From: Poseidonibacter parvus
GTDB taxonomy: Bacteria > Campylobacterota > Campylobacteria > Campylobacterales > Arcobacteraceae
Direction: 5' to 3'
Assembly (NCBI RefSeq): GCF_001956695.1
Contig: NZ_CP019070.1
Coordinates: 2,170,001 to 2,234,000 of the forward strand
DNA: 64,000 nt
This document shows positions 45,897 through 55,392 of this stretch, one piece after another. Below the pieces are notes generated by a model, which was given only the letters and a program-made list of their open reading frames with translations, was not told the DNA's origin and did no database searches. Within the stretch, counting starts at the first letter, position 1. Each line of letters begins with the position of its first letter. A program made the translations under genes and the position numbers.

Positions 45897-47186
45897 ATGA
45901 CATCAAATAAAAAATCTTTTGGACTATGGAACGCAATATTTTTAGGAATTGGTTCAATGGTTGGAGCTGGAATATTTATAGTAATTGGACAAGCAGGAGC
46001 AATTGCTGGAAATTTTGTAATAGCTTCTTTTCTTATTGCAGGAATTATTGCTTTATTATGTGGATACTCACTTAGTAAACTTTCAGTTACCTATCCAAGT
46101 CGTGGAGGGATTATTGAGTATTTAGTCCAAGCATATGGAAAAGGTTTATTTTCTGGATCATTAGGAATACTTTTTTATTTTGCTCAACTTATATCAATTG
46201 CAGCTGTAGCAAAATCTTTTGGTACCTATGCTAGTACATATTTAAAATCAGGAATAAATGACTTTAATATTAATATGTTTGCCTTAATAGTATTAGGAGT
46301 ATTTGTAATTATAAATCTACTAGGGGCTGCTTTTATTTCTAAAATAGAATCATCAATTGTCATTATTAAGTTAATTGCTTTAATCATTTTTACCTTTACT
46401 GCAATACTTTATATTGAACCTTCACATTTTAGTTTTAAAAATAGTCCCAGTTCTTTGACAATTTTATACTCATTGGGATTAACTTTTTTTGCTTTTCAAG
46501 GTTTTAGTGTTATTACAAATAGTGTTGAAGATATGGATAATCCTTCTGATACAATGTTAAAATCTATGATAATCACAATAATTTTAGTAGCAATTTTATA
46601 TATAAGTGTGAGTATCGCTGTTTTTGGGAATTTAAGTTTGGAACAAATTATTAAAAGTGAAGACTTTGCACTAGCTAAAGCTGCACTACCTATATTTGGC
46701 ATATTAGGATTTAAACTAATAGCAGCAACTGCATTATTAGCAACAGCCTCTGCAATTAATGCAACACTTTATGCAGCAACACAAATAGGCTATACTTTAG
46801 CAAAAGAAGGTGATTTACCTAATGTTTATCAAAGACATATTTATCATAATACAGAAGGGCTTATTATTTCAGCTTTAATTGTAGTACCTATGATATTATT
46901 TTTGGATTTAGGAACAATTGCATCAATTGCTGCCATCATAGTTTTATTAATACAAGAATTAACACATATTGGCCATTTATTTGTAATAAAAGAAACAAAA
47001 GCTAATATCTTTATAATTATCTTAAGCATATTAGGTACTTTTTTAGCTGCAGGGTTTGCTATATATTATACATCTAAAGAAATTAATTACTTTTTCATTT
47101 ATATTCTAATTACTTTTATTATTGCATTTATTATTGAAATATTACTTCGGAAATTAAATAAAAGAGAAATAAAAGAACAATGTTAA
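45897..47186 (+). CDS. APC-family amino acid permease
   Basis: 429 residues with about 12 membrane helices. The first-helix motif IFLGIGSMVGAGIFIVIGQA is the APC substrate-binding glycine segment. Later blocks are YLVQAYGKGLFSG and FFAFQGFSVITNSVEDM. The protein probably imports or exchanges an amino acid or polyamine; the substrate is not readable. It is monocistronic and divergent from comM. Confidence 0.85.
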   Translation: MTSNKKSFGLWNAIFLGIGSMVGAGIFIVIGQAGAIAGNFVIASFLIAGIIALLCGYSLSKLSVTYPSRGGIIEYLVQAYGKGLFSGSLGILFYFAQLISIAAVAKSFGTYASTYLKSGINDFNINMFALIVLGVFVIINLLGAAFISKIESSIVIIKLIALIIFTFTAILYIEPSHFSFKNSPSSLTILYSLGLTFFAFQGFSVITNSVEDMDNPSDTMLKSMIITIILVAILYISVSIAVFGNLSLEQIIKSEDFALAKAALPIFGILGFKLIAATALLATASAINATLYAATQIGYTLAKEGDLPNVYQRHIYHNTEGLIISALIVVPMILFLDLGTIASIAAIIVLLIQELTHIGHLFVIKETKANIFIIILSILGTFLAAGFAIYYTSKEINYFFIYILITFIIAFIIEILLRKLNKREIKEQC

Positions 47187-47285
47187 GTAAATGTCTTGTA
47201 CTTTTTAATTTTTAATATCAATACAAACTATAAATTGGTATAAATATATCTTATATAATTTAATAAATTTAAAGGAAAATACTTT

Positions 47286-47663
47286 ATGAAATTAATGTCA
47301 TGTCCAGAATGTCAAAGTGAAATTAAAGAACAGTTAGGAACAGTTTGTCCTAAATGTGGATATACAGTTGGATATTTTAATGAAACAAATAAAAGACCAA
47401 AGTATGCAAAGTTTTTTGCACTTAGCGTGTTTTTACCTTTTATAACGTTTATAACTATCATTTTTACATCAATAAATACTATAAGTTTTATATTTGGAGT
47501 TATTGTTTTTTTATTTTCTGCATATAAATCTTTTCCATATTTTTATAGGAATTTATTTATCACAAAATTTGAAAAAATATTCTTTTGGTTAGTTTGGATA
47601 TTAGTAAATAGTTTGCTTTTATCTATGATATATAATGTAGTTCATAAACTGCAGTTAGTTTAA
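47286..47663 (+). CDS. Small zinc-ribbon membrane protein
   Basis: 125 residues. An N-terminal zinc ribbon (CPECQSEIKEQLGTVCPKCG, residues 5-24) is followed by three predicted membrane helices (about 44-62, 64-82, 98-118). No known function. AAAGGAA precedes the ATG. Proteins of this design are common and varied, so I give no role. Confidence 0.7.
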   Translation: MKLMSCPECQSEIKEQLGTVCPKCGYTVGYFNETNKRPKYAKFFALSVFLPFITFITIIFTSINTISFIFGVIVFLFSAYKSFPYFYRNLFITKFEKIFFWLVWILVNSLLLSMIYNVVHKLQLV

Positions 47664-47692
47664 TAAGTTAAAGAAAAAGAAAAAATATTAAT

Positions 47693-48211
47693 TTATTTTT
47701 TCTCTTCTTTTAGTTTTTTCTTCCACTCTTTTTCAAACTTCTTTCTTTTTAAAAAAGATAAGTTTTCAATAAATAAGTGTCCTGATAAATGTTCCATTTC
47801 ATGTTGCCATGCAACAGCTAAAAAACCTTCAGTTTCCATTATTTGTTTTTCGCCTTCACGATTATAGTATTCAACTACAATATGTTCAGCTCTTGTAACA
47901 TCTTCAGTAAACCCAGGTACACTTAAACAACCTTCTGTAAAAACTTGCTCACCATCTTTATGAGTAATTACTGGATTAATAGCTTCAATTAAATTTTCTT
48001 GGCTTTGAACATCTTCTTCATCTGGTAAACAAATGATTAAAATATTTAAAGGAATAGCAACTTGAATTGCAGCAAGTCCAACACCAGCATGATCAATCAT
48101 AGTTTCGTACATATCATCTAAAAGTGTGTGAAGTTCTGAGTCGAACTTCACAACATCTTCAGACTTTAATCGAAGTAATTTATTTGGATAAGTTATAACT
48201 TCTCTAATCAT
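47693..48211 (-). CDS. def: Peptide deformylase
   Basis: 172 residues. The enzyme removes the formyl group from new proteins. The three family motifs are GVGLAAIQV (GxGLAAxQ), EGCLSVPG (EGCLS with metal Cys), and QHEMEHLSGHLF (HExxH with metal His). It lies 8 nt after clpP and is the third gene of a tig-clpP-def unit: a trigger factor, a protease and a deformylase, all acting on nascent or new proteins. Confidence 0.97.
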   Translation of the reverse strand: MIREVITYPNKLLRLKSEDVVKFDSELHTLLDDMYETMIDHAGVGLAAIQVAIPLNILIICLPDEEDVQSQENLIEAINPVITHKDGEQVFTEGCLSVPGFTEDVTRAEHIVVEYYNREGEKQIMETEGFLAVAWQHEMEHLSGHLFIENLSFLKRKKFEKEWKKKLKEEKK

Positions 48212-48219
48212 TAGATTTA

Positions 48220-48804
48220 CTACTTATGTTTAGCGATAACTTCGTCAATAAGACCATACTCACAAGCTTGAGGTGCACTCATAAAGTTATCTCTTTCAGT
48301 ATCTTCAGCAATTTTTTCAACTTTTTGACCAGTTTGTTCTGCAATCATTGCATTTAAATCGTCTTTCATTCTTTGAATTTCTTTTGCTTGAATTTGAATA
48401 TCAGTTGATTGACCTTGAGCACCACCACTTGGTTGGTGAATCATGATTCTTGAGTTAGGAAGAGAATATCTCTTTCCTTTTACTCCAGCTGATAATAAAA
48501 ATGCACCCATAGATGCAGCTTGACCAATACAAATAGTACAAACATCAGGTTTAATATAATTCATAGTGTCATAAATAGACATTCCACTAGTAATTACTCC
48601 ACCTGGAGAGTTTATGTATAAATAGATATCTTTATCTGGATCTTCAGCTTCTAAGAATAATAATTGAGCAACAATAGTTGATGCTACTTGATCATTTACT
48701 TCACCACTTAACATGATGATTCTATCTTTAAGAAGTCTTGAATAAATATCGTAACTTCTTTCTCCTCTTCCAGTTTGTTCAACTACATATGGTATATAAC
48801 TCAT
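48220..48804 (-). CDS. clpP: ATP-dependent Clp protease proteolytic subunit
   Basis: 194 residues. The catalytic Ser is in [12 protein letters not shown] and the His in [14 protein letters not shown], with the catalytic Asp near the C-terminus in [32 protein letters not shown] is the typical N-terminus, including axial-loop residues. It lies 25 nt after tig. Confidence 0.97.
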   Translation of the reverse strand: MSYIPYVVEQTGRGERSYDIYSRLLKDRIIMLSGEVNDQVASTIVAQLLFLEAEDPDKDIYLYINSPGGVITSGMSIYDTMNYIKPDVCTICIGQAASMGAFLLSAGVKGKRYSLPNSRIMIHQPSGGAQGQSTDIQIQAKEIQRMKDDLNAMIAEQTGQKVEKIAEDTERDNFMSAPQACEYGLIDEVIAKHK

Positions 48805-48829
48805 TTTTTATCCTATAACCTAAAAGGTT

Positions 48830-50131
48830 TTATTTTGCTAATTTTTCGTCTAATAATTTAGTAATTACTTTTTCTTCAATCATAGACATTTTAATTGCTG
48901 GAAGGTATCCTGCTTCTTGATATTGTTTTAATACATCTTGAGGATTTTGTCCCATTTGCATTGCTTCGTAGTATAATACTTGAGAAACTTCTTGATCTGT
49001 AACATCAACACTCTCAGCTTTTGCTAATGCATCAACGATGAATGTAGCTTTAACAGAATTTTGTGCATCTTCTTTTAATTCTTCTCTCATTTCTTCAACT
49101 TTAGCAGCATCTTCTTGTAAAGCTTTAATTTCGTCTTCACTCATAGATCTTACTTTGTTGTTTAATGCTTGATTAACTTCTTGATCAACAACAGTTGATG
49201 GTAATGCGAAAGTTAATTTTTCAACTAAAGTTTCTAAATATGCAGGTTTTAATTCTTCTCTGTAGTATTTATTTTTTGCTTCAGCTTTCATTTGCTCTTC
49301 AAGTTTTTCTTTTAATGTATCAACAGTTACATTTTCTTCACCTGGTAACATTTTTGCAGCGAATTCGTCATTGATTTCACCAGCAGCTTTTTCTTGAATT
49401 TCATGTAATTTTACTTTAAATACAGCTTCTTTACCAGCTAAATCAGCTGATTGGTATTCTGCTGGGAAAGTAACAGTGATATCTTTTTCTTCATCATATT
49501 TCATACCAATTACTTGATCTTCAAATCCTGGAATAAATGAACCAGAACCGATGTGTAATGCAAATTTCTCAGCTTTTCCACCATCAAATGCAACACCATC
49601 AACAAAACCTTCAAAATCAATTAAAGCGTGATCTTGGTCTTTAACCATTCTTTTTCTAGCAATTTTAGTTAATGGTGCAGATTGTGCAGCCATTTCTTCT
49701 AATTTAGCATCAATTTCTTTTGCATCTATTGCTTTGTCTTCAACTTCTGGTAAGAATGATTTATAATCACCTAATTCTACTGCTGGTTTACAAGCAACTG
49801 ATACTTCAACATCAATTGAACCATCTTCTTTTTTATCAAATTTAGTAATTGAAGGCTCACCTACTAAATCTTCATTAGTAATGTTTAATTCTTTTAAACC
49901 ATCTGCTAAGATTGCTCTTAATGCTTCACCTTCAGCGTCTTCAGTTAATTTATCTGCATATCTTTGTTTTACAACAGCAACAGGAACTTTACCTTTTCTA
50001 AAACCTTGAATATCCATAGTTTTAGCAGCTTGTTTAGCTACTTTATCTAAGTTAGTGTCAATTGTTTCTTTTGTAATTGTTGCAGATACTACTGCGTTTG
50101 CTTCGTCTACTTTATTTGCTTTGAATTCCAT
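48830..50131 (-). CDS. tig: Trigger factor chaperone
   Basis: 433 residues. The ribosome-binding domain carries the GFRKGKVPVAVVK signature near 43-55. A PPIase (FKBP-like) domain follows (about 155-240; HALIDFEGFVDGVAFDGGKA), then the long helical C-terminal arm. I use the ATG at 50131 with GGAG eight bases upstream; a TTG directly before it is possible. First gene of tig-clpP-def. Confidence 0.97.
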   Translation of the reverse strand: MEFKANKVDEANAVVSATITKETIDTNLDKVAKQAAKTMDIQGFRKGKVPVAVVKQRYADKLTEDAEGEALRAILADGLKELNITNEDLVGEPSITKFDKKEDGSIDVEVSVACKPAVELGDYKSFLPEVEDKAIDAKEIDAKLEEMAAQSAPLTKIARKRMVKDQDHALIDFEGFVDGVAFDGGKAEKFALHIGSGSFIPGFEDQVIGMKYDEEKDITVTFPAEYQSADLAGKEAVFKVKLHEIQEKAAGEINDEFAAKMLPGEENVTVDTLKEKLEEQMKAEAKNKYYREELKPAYLETLVEKLTFALPSTVVDQEVNQALNNKVRSMSEDEIKALQEDAAKVEEMREELKEDAQNSVKATFIVDALAKAESVDVTDQEVSQVLYYEAMQMGQNPQDVLKQYQEAGYLPAIKMSMIEEKVITKLLDEKLAK

Positions 50132-50221
50132 CAAATTTACTCCGATTGTTATAATTTAACCGTGATTTTATCTAAATATTACTAAGCCTTTTATAAAATA
50201 CATTTTTAAAGGAGTTTTACC

Positions 50222-51952
50222 TTGCAATTTTTATACATAAATGTGATTTACTTAATGCTAATACCAGCTTTTATTTTAATGTTTTTTATAATCACAAAAA
50301 AGAATTCATTTGAACAATATTTTTCAAAAGATATATTAGAGAAACTTTCTGTTTCAAACCAATATTCCTCAAATAAAGCTAGAAATATAACTTTATTTAT
50401 TTCATTACTATTTATGATAATAGCACTCGCACGTCCAGTTGCAAATGAAAAAACACACGAATCAAAACAAGAGCTAAATGCAGTTATAGTTGCAATTGAT
50501 GTTTCAAAATCCATGCTAGCAAATGATATTTATCCAAATAGATTAGAGTTTGCAAAGAAAAAATTACTTGATATTATAGAAATTTCAAAAACAAATGCAT
50601 TAGGAGTTATTTTATTCGCAAAGTCCTCATTTATCCTCTCACCAGTAACTCAAGATTTTACATCTTTAAAAATATTAATTGAAAACTTAGATACAGGAAT
50701 CAATTTTGATAATGGAACTAATATCTATTCAACATTAGAAACAACAAATAAATTATTAAAAGACTTTAAGCATAAAAACCTAATCTTATTAAGTGATGGA
50801 GCAGATAAAAAAAACTTTGAGGAAGAAATAGAGTTTGCAAAACAAAACAACATAAATATTTACACAATTGCAACTGCAAGTAAAAAAGGCTCAGCTATTA
50901 AACTTAAAGATGGAAACTATTTAGTTGATACTAAAGGCAATATTGTAAATGTAAGATTAAATGAGAATATCAAAGAATTAAGCTTAAAAACAAATGGTGC
51001 ATATATTAACTATTCATTAGATTCAAATGATATAACTCAGGTTTTAAATGAGATTAATTCAAAATCACAAAAACAAGAGTTTGAAGAAAAAAGATTTAAA
51101 ACTTATACTGAACTTTTCTATTATCCTCTTGGCTTGGCTATATTTTTAATACTAATTGCTTTTTCATCATTGCCAAAATTAAGCTTTAAAAATAAAAAAA
51201 ACATAATTTCAATTTTTCTATTATCTTTATGTTTTAATTTACAAAATACAAAGGCAGCTACTTTTGATTTCCAAACAATCAATGATGCAAAAAACGCTTA
51301 TAAGGCTCAAAATTATGGAAAAGCTGCAAAAGAGTTTTCAAGTATAAAACAAAGCTCCCAAGCTAAATATAATCTTGCAAATTCACTTTATAAAGAAGGT
51401 AAATTTAAAGAAGCTATAAATGAGTATAAAAGTATAGAAAGTGATGATAAAGATTTAAACTATCAAAAATTTCATAATCTTGGAAACTCTTACGTAAAAG
51501 CAAAAAATTTACAAGAAGCAAAAAAAACTTATGAAGAAGCACTAAAATTAAAGAATGACAAACAAACAAAAGAAAACCTAGATTTAGTTAATAAAGCATT
51601 AAAAAAACAAGAGCAAAAAAATAAAGGTAATAAAAACAAAAAAGATAAGAATAAAGACAAGAAAGAAAATAAAGATAAGAAGAAGAATAAAGATTCAGAA
51701 AAAGAGAATTCAGATAAAAAAGATAAAGACCAAAAGCAAGATAAAAACAAAGATAAAAAAGATACACAGAATAAAAAAGAAGAAAATAAAGACAAGCAAA
51801 ATAAAAAAGATACACAAGTAAAAAAACAAAATGAAATATCAGATTTAGAAGAGCAAAAATGGTTAAAACAATTAGATAATCAAAAAACAAACTCTTTAAT
51901 GAAAAAAATGGAATCTAAAATACAGAATAGTAACTCGCAAAATCCTTGGTAG
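50222..51952 (+). CDS. Bat-type VWA/TPR membrane protein
   Basis: 576 residues. Two N-terminal membrane helices (about 5-22 and 55-73) flank a short loop. Next comes a von Willebrand A domain with the MIDAS motif DVSKSM near 91-96 and the SDGAD block. A membrane helix lies near 300-320, then TPR repeats (about 350-455), and a tail of about 80 residues made largely of Lys, Asp, Glu, Asn and Gln. This combines BatB and BatC of the Bat (aerotolerance-related) loci in one chain. AAAGGAG sits seven bases before the TTG start. No MoxR or BatA gene is adjacent. Confidence 0.8.
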   Translation: MQFLYINVIYLMLIPAFILMFFIITKKNSFEQYFSKDILEKLSVSNQYSSNKARNITLFISLLFMIIALARPVANEKTHESKQELNAVIVAIDVSKSMLANDIYPNRLEFAKKKLLDIIEISKTNALGVILFAKSSFILSPVTQDFTSLKILIENLDTGINFDNGTNIYSTLETTNKLLKDFKHKNLILLSDGADKKNFEEEIEFAKQNNINIYTIATASKKGSAIKLKDGNYLVDTKGNIVNVRLNENIKELSLKTNGAYINYSLDSNDITQVLNEINSKSQKQEFEEKRFKTYTELFYYPLGLAIFLILIAFSSLPKLSFKNKKNIISIFLLSLCFNLQNTKAATFDFQTINDAKNAYKAQNYGKAAKEFSSIKQSSQAKYNLANSLYKEGKFKEAINEYKSIESDDKDLNYQKFHNLGNSYVKAKNLQEAKKTYEEALKLKNDKQTKENLDLVNKALKKQEQKNKGNKNKKDKNKDKKENKDKKKNKDSEKENSDKKDKDQKQDKNKDKKDTQNKKEENKDKQNKKDTQVKKQNEISDLEEQKWLKQLDNQKTNSLMKKMESKIQNSNSQNPW

Positions 51953-51987
51953 AACTTTGCGAATTTAGATAAGCGGAAAACTAAATA

Positions 51988-53115
51988 TTAGTAGTTTTTA
52001 GATTTTCTCATTTGAAGTAACTCTCTTTGAACAGAAATATTTACATCTTCATTTGGTTCATAATCAAGTGAATAATTTCTTCCATCATAATCAACAGAAT
52101 TTAAAATTACTTTAATAGCTTCAAGTCTAGCTTTATGTTTATCATCTGATCTAACTATATGCCAAGGTGCTGATCTTGAAGTCGTACGTCTTAACATCTC
52201 ATATTTCTTTTCAGAAAACTCATCCCATAAATCTTGCGCTTGCATATCAACTTCAGAAAATTTCCATTGTCTTAATGGATCTTGAATTCTTCTATCAAAT
52301 CTTCTTTTTTGTTCTTCTTTTGAAACTGAGAAATAAAGTTTGATTAATATCATTCCTTGTCTTACTAAATCTTGCTCAAAATTAACAACATCTTCCATAA
52401 AAATTTCATGTTCTTCTTTTGTACAAAATCCAAAAATAGGCTCTACCATTGCTCTATTGTACCAAGACCTATCAAATAGTACTATTTCACCACCTGTTGG
52501 GAAACGTTCAACATATCTTTGAAAGAACCATTGTGTTCTTTGAGTTTCTGTTGGCTTACCAAGGGCTACAATTCTGTAATGCTTATTATTCATATATCTA
52601 GTCATACGTCTAATTGCACCACCTTTTCCAGAAGCATCTCTTCCTTCAAAGATAATAATCATTCTTTGCGAATTTGATTCTAAATGATTTTGAAGTTTAA
52701 TTAATTCAATTTGATATTTTTTTAATTCTTCAAGATCGTATATTTTTTGTATACCTTCAGCTAAAATTTCAGGATTAAGCTTTTTATAATTACCTAAAAT
52801 TGCAATTAATTCTTCATTTTCTTTTATTAATTTTGATAACTGTTCATTTTCAAAACTATTATTTTTTTCTTCATTTTTAATAACAGTTGGTTCTATAGTA
52901 TCCTCTTTTACGATTATTGAATCTTTAAATTTAAGCATCAAATCTAAAGCTGTTTTTTTTGTTAGACCATCTTTTCTAGTATATCCTAGTACTTTTACGT
53001 ATCTTTTTCTTTCATATTGAAATCTTGCAATATATTTTTTTCCAAAAGTAGGATGGGCAGCTTTAGAAATATATAATCCACTATGGTTTGTTTTCTCAAA
53101 ATCACTTAAATTCAT
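51988..53115 (-). CDS. ppk2: Polyphosphate kinase 2, long form
   Basis: 375 residues. PPK2 uses polyphosphate to phosphorylate nucleotides (or the reverse). Walker A is FEGRDASGKGGAIRR, the lid is around ALGKPTETQRTQWFFQRYVE, and Walker B is VLFDRSWYNRAMVEP. It has an extra N-terminal region of about 110 residues (short AP2/integrase-like KKYIARFQYERKRYVKV segment, then coiled coil) ahead of the kinase domain. It lies 2 nt after a second ppk2. Confidence 0.9.
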   Translation of the reverse strand: MNLSDFEKTNHSGLYISKAAHPTFGKKYIARFQYERKRYVKVLGYTRKDGLTKKTALDLMLKFKDSIIVKEDTIEPTVIKNEEKNNSFENEQLSKLIKENEELIAILGNYKKLNPEILAEGIQKIYDLEELKKYQIELIKLQNHLESNSQRMIIIFEGRDASGKGGAIRRMTRYMNNKHYRIVALGKPTETQRTQWFFQRYVERFPTGGEIVLFDRSWYNRAMVEPIFGFCTKEEHEIFMEDVVNFEQDLVRQGMILIKLYFSVSKEEQKRRFDRRIQDPLRQWKFSEVDMQAQDLWDEFSEKKYEMLRRTTSRSAPWHIVRSDDKHKARLEAIKVILNSVDYDGRNYSLDYEPNEDVNISVQRELLQMRKSKNY

Positions 53116-53117
53116 AA

Positions 53118-54044
53118 TTATACAGACCTTGCAAATTTATTTTCTTGTTCCATATTTCCTATCTCTTCTGTACCTGAAATTAAGATATTATCATCAGTTT
53201 TTATATGTTCATCATCTATTTTATTAGGATACTCAACATGATCTAAAATATATTTTATACAATTTATTCTAGCTTGTTTTTTATCATCACTTTTAATAAC
53301 AGTCCATGGTGAAACGTCAGTATTTGAAGCCATTAACATTGAAAACTTAGCAATTGTATATTTATCCCAAAGTTTTTGAGACTCTTTATCTACAGGTGAA
53401 AGCTTATATTGTTTTAAAGGATCTACTTCTCTTTTTTTGAATCTTTTTGCTTGTTCTTTTTTAGAAACTGAAAAATAGAATTTCATTAAAATAATTCCTG
53501 ATTTTACAAGCATTTGCTCAAATTCAGGAACTTCTTTTAAAAATTCATGATGTTCTGTTGTTGAACAAAATCCCATTACAGGTTCAACTCCAGCTCTGTT
53601 ATACCATGACCTATCAAATAGTACAATTTCTCCCGCACTTGGAAGATATTGAGTGTATCTTTGAAAATACCATTGAGAGGTTTCTCTATCACTTGGTTTC
53701 TCTAGAGCAATAACTCTAGCACCTCTTGGGTTTAAATGTTCAGTAATTCTTTTGATAGTTCCACCCTTACCAGCAGCGTCTCTACCTTCAAAAATCATAA
53801 GAACTTTTAATCCCTGCTCTTTTACATGATTTTGGAATTTTAATAATTCAATTTGAAGTTTAGTTAGTTCTTTTTCATACTCTAAAGTATCTTTTTTAAC
53901 CCAAATTTGGACTTTCTTTGATTTTTTCTTTTTCTTATTTTTCGAATTTGAATCTTTATCTTCTTTATTCTCTTTTTCTAGTGAAGAGTTTAAATCTTCT
54001 AAATCTTTTATTTCGTTATGAATAATATCTCTATCTTTTCCCAT
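53118..54044 (-). CDS. ppk2: Polyphosphate kinase 2, short form
   Basis: 308 residues. It has the same catalytic signature as its neighbour (FEGRDAAGKGGTIKR, VLFDRSWYNRAGVEP, DPLKQYKLSPVD) with a basic/acidic N-terminal stretch of about 45 residues. It lies 12 nt after nspC. The two copies are clearly diverged, so they probably differ in substrate (ADP versus GDP or NMP), but which is which cannot be read here. Confidence 0.9.
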   Translation of the reverse strand: MGKDRDIIHNEIKDLEDLNSSLEKENKEDKDSNSKNKKKKKSKKVQIWVKKDTLEYEKELTKLQIELLKFQNHVKEQGLKVLMIFEGRDAAGKGGTIKRITEHLNPRGARVIALEKPSDRETSQWYFQRYTQYLPSAGEIVLFDRSWYNRAGVEPVMGFCSTTEHHEFLKEVPEFEQMLVKSGIILMKFYFSVSKKEQAKRFKKREVDPLKQYKLSPVDKESQKLWDKYTIAKFSMLMASNTDVSPWTVIKSDDKKQARINCIKYILDHVEYPNKIDDEHIKTDDNILISGTEEIGNMEQENKFARSV

Positions 54045-54056
54045 TAATTTAATCCT

Positions 54057-55214
54057 TTATGAAAGTCTGCTTATATACTCATTATATCCAAAATTGTTTA
54101 CAATTTGATAACATGAATCTGATACTTTAATTACAATTGATGGTAACTTTATTCCATTAAATGTGGTAGTTTTTACCATTGTGTAATGTATCATGTCTTC
54201 TAAGATTATTTTATCACCAATTTTTAAGGGCTTATCAAAAGAGTAATCTCCGATTATATCTCCAGCTAAACAAGTATTTCCACCAAGTCTATAAGTAAAC
54301 TCTTTTTCATTTGCAAGTGCACTATTTCTAATATCTGCACGATATGGCATTGCAAGAGTATCTGGCATATGTGCTTCTGCTGATGTATCTAAAATTGCTA
54401 AATTCATTCCATTTTTAACTACATCCAAAACAGTTGCAACTAAATAACCAGTTTGCCATCCAACAGCTTCACCTGGTTCTAGATATACTTCAAGGTGTGG
54501 ATATCTTAATTTAAACTCTTTTAATAATTTAATTAAACCAACAACATCATAATCAGCTCTAGTAATATGATGTCCTCCACCAAAATTTACCCATTTTAAT
54601 TGTGAGAAATATTGTGAAAAGTTTTTTTCAAATGCTTCAAGTACACCTTCAAGAGCATCAACATTTTGCTCACAAAGTGCGTGAAAATGAAGACCTTCAA
54701 CACCTTCAAGATTATTTTCTTCAAAGTTTGCTTTTGTAATACCTAATCTTGAATTAACAGCACAGGGATTGTATAAATCTACCTCAACAGATGAATACTC
54801 AGGATTTATACGTAAACCTATTGAAGTTTTATTTATTGCTTTTTGTCTGTATCTATTTAATTGGTTAAAAGAGTTAAAAACTAAGTGGTTTGAAAGATCA
54901 ATTATTTCTTCAATTTCTTCATCTTTAAAAGCAGGAGAGTAAGTATGAACTTCTCCACCAAACTCATTTTTAGCAAGAAGTGCTTCATGTAATCCTGAAG
55001 CACAACAGCCTTTTAAATATTTTTTACACAACTCAAAAGTTGAGTATAAAGAAAAACCTTTTAAAGCTAAAAGAATATTTACATCAGCTTCATCTTGCAC
55101 TTTTTTTAATAGTTTTAAATTCTTTTCAAGTAAGTCTTGTTCACATACAAAACTAGGACTTGGAAGTTTTTCAAAACTATCTACTGTTTGATTAATCTTC
55201 TTCAAAAGGCTCAA
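54057..55214 (-). CDS. nspC: Carboxy(nor)spermidine decarboxylase
   Basis: 385 residues. PLP enzyme of the alanine-racemase fold group [18 protein letters not shown] at the N-terminus and [15 protein letters not shown] carry the PLP Lys. [43 protein letters not shown] and LEPGEAVGW are NspC blocks. It decarboxylates carboxyspermidine (or carboxynorspermidine) to the polyamine. The likely start is TTG at 55214, inside the rubredoxin gene (23-nt overlap), so the two are probably translationally coupled. Confidence 0.92.
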   Translation of the reverse strand: MSLLKKINQTVDSFEKLPSPSFVCEQDLLEKNLKLLKKVQDEADVNILLALKGFSLYSTFELCKKYLKGCCASGLHEALLAKNEFGGEVHTYSPAFKDEEIEEIIDLSNHLVFNSFNQLNRYRQKAINKTSIGLRINPEYSSVEVDLYNPCAVNSRLGITKANFEENNLEGVEGLHFHALCEQNVDALEGVLEAFEKNFSQYFSQLKWVNFGGGHHITRADYDVVGLIKLLKEFKLRYPHLEVYLEPGEAVGWQTGYLVATVLDVVKNGMNLAILDTSAEAHMPDTLAMPYRADIRNSALANEKEFTYRLGGNTCLAGDIIGDYSFDKPLKIGDKIILEDMIHYTMVKTTTFNGIKLPSIVIKVSDSCYQIVNNFGYNEYISRLS

Positions 55215-55359
55215 AGTCCTCTTTTGTTACACCACAATCAGGACATTCCCAATCTTCTGGAATGTCTTCAAATGCAGTTCCTGCTTCTATTCCTGAATCT
55301 GGATCTCCAAGAGCTGGGTCATAAATATAATCACATACTGTACAAATATACTTTTTCAT
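55192..55359 (-). CDS. Rubredoxin
   Basis: 55 residues: [20 protein letters not shown] then the second site [13 protein letters not shown]. The four cysteines in two CxxC pairs bind one iron. Rubredoxins carry electrons to oxygen- or peroxide-detoxifying proteins. It lies between the dehydrogenase and decarboxylase genes for carboxyspermidine, 33 nt after the first and overlapping the second. AAGGAA precedes the ATG. Confidence 0.95.
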   Translation of the reverse strand: MKKYICTVCDYIYDPALGDPDSGIEAGTAFEDIPEDWECPDCGVTKEDFEPFEED

Positions 55360-55392
55360 TTTAATTCCTTTTTATTTTTTTATATTTTTTTA

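Noticed and set aside
51529-51890. Two overlapping minus-strand frames rich in Leu/Phe/Ser opposite the Bat-type gene
   Set aside because: They are the complement of the Lys/Asp-rich tail and TPR codons. Their composition is an artefact of AAA/AAG runs, and neither has a ribosome-binding site.
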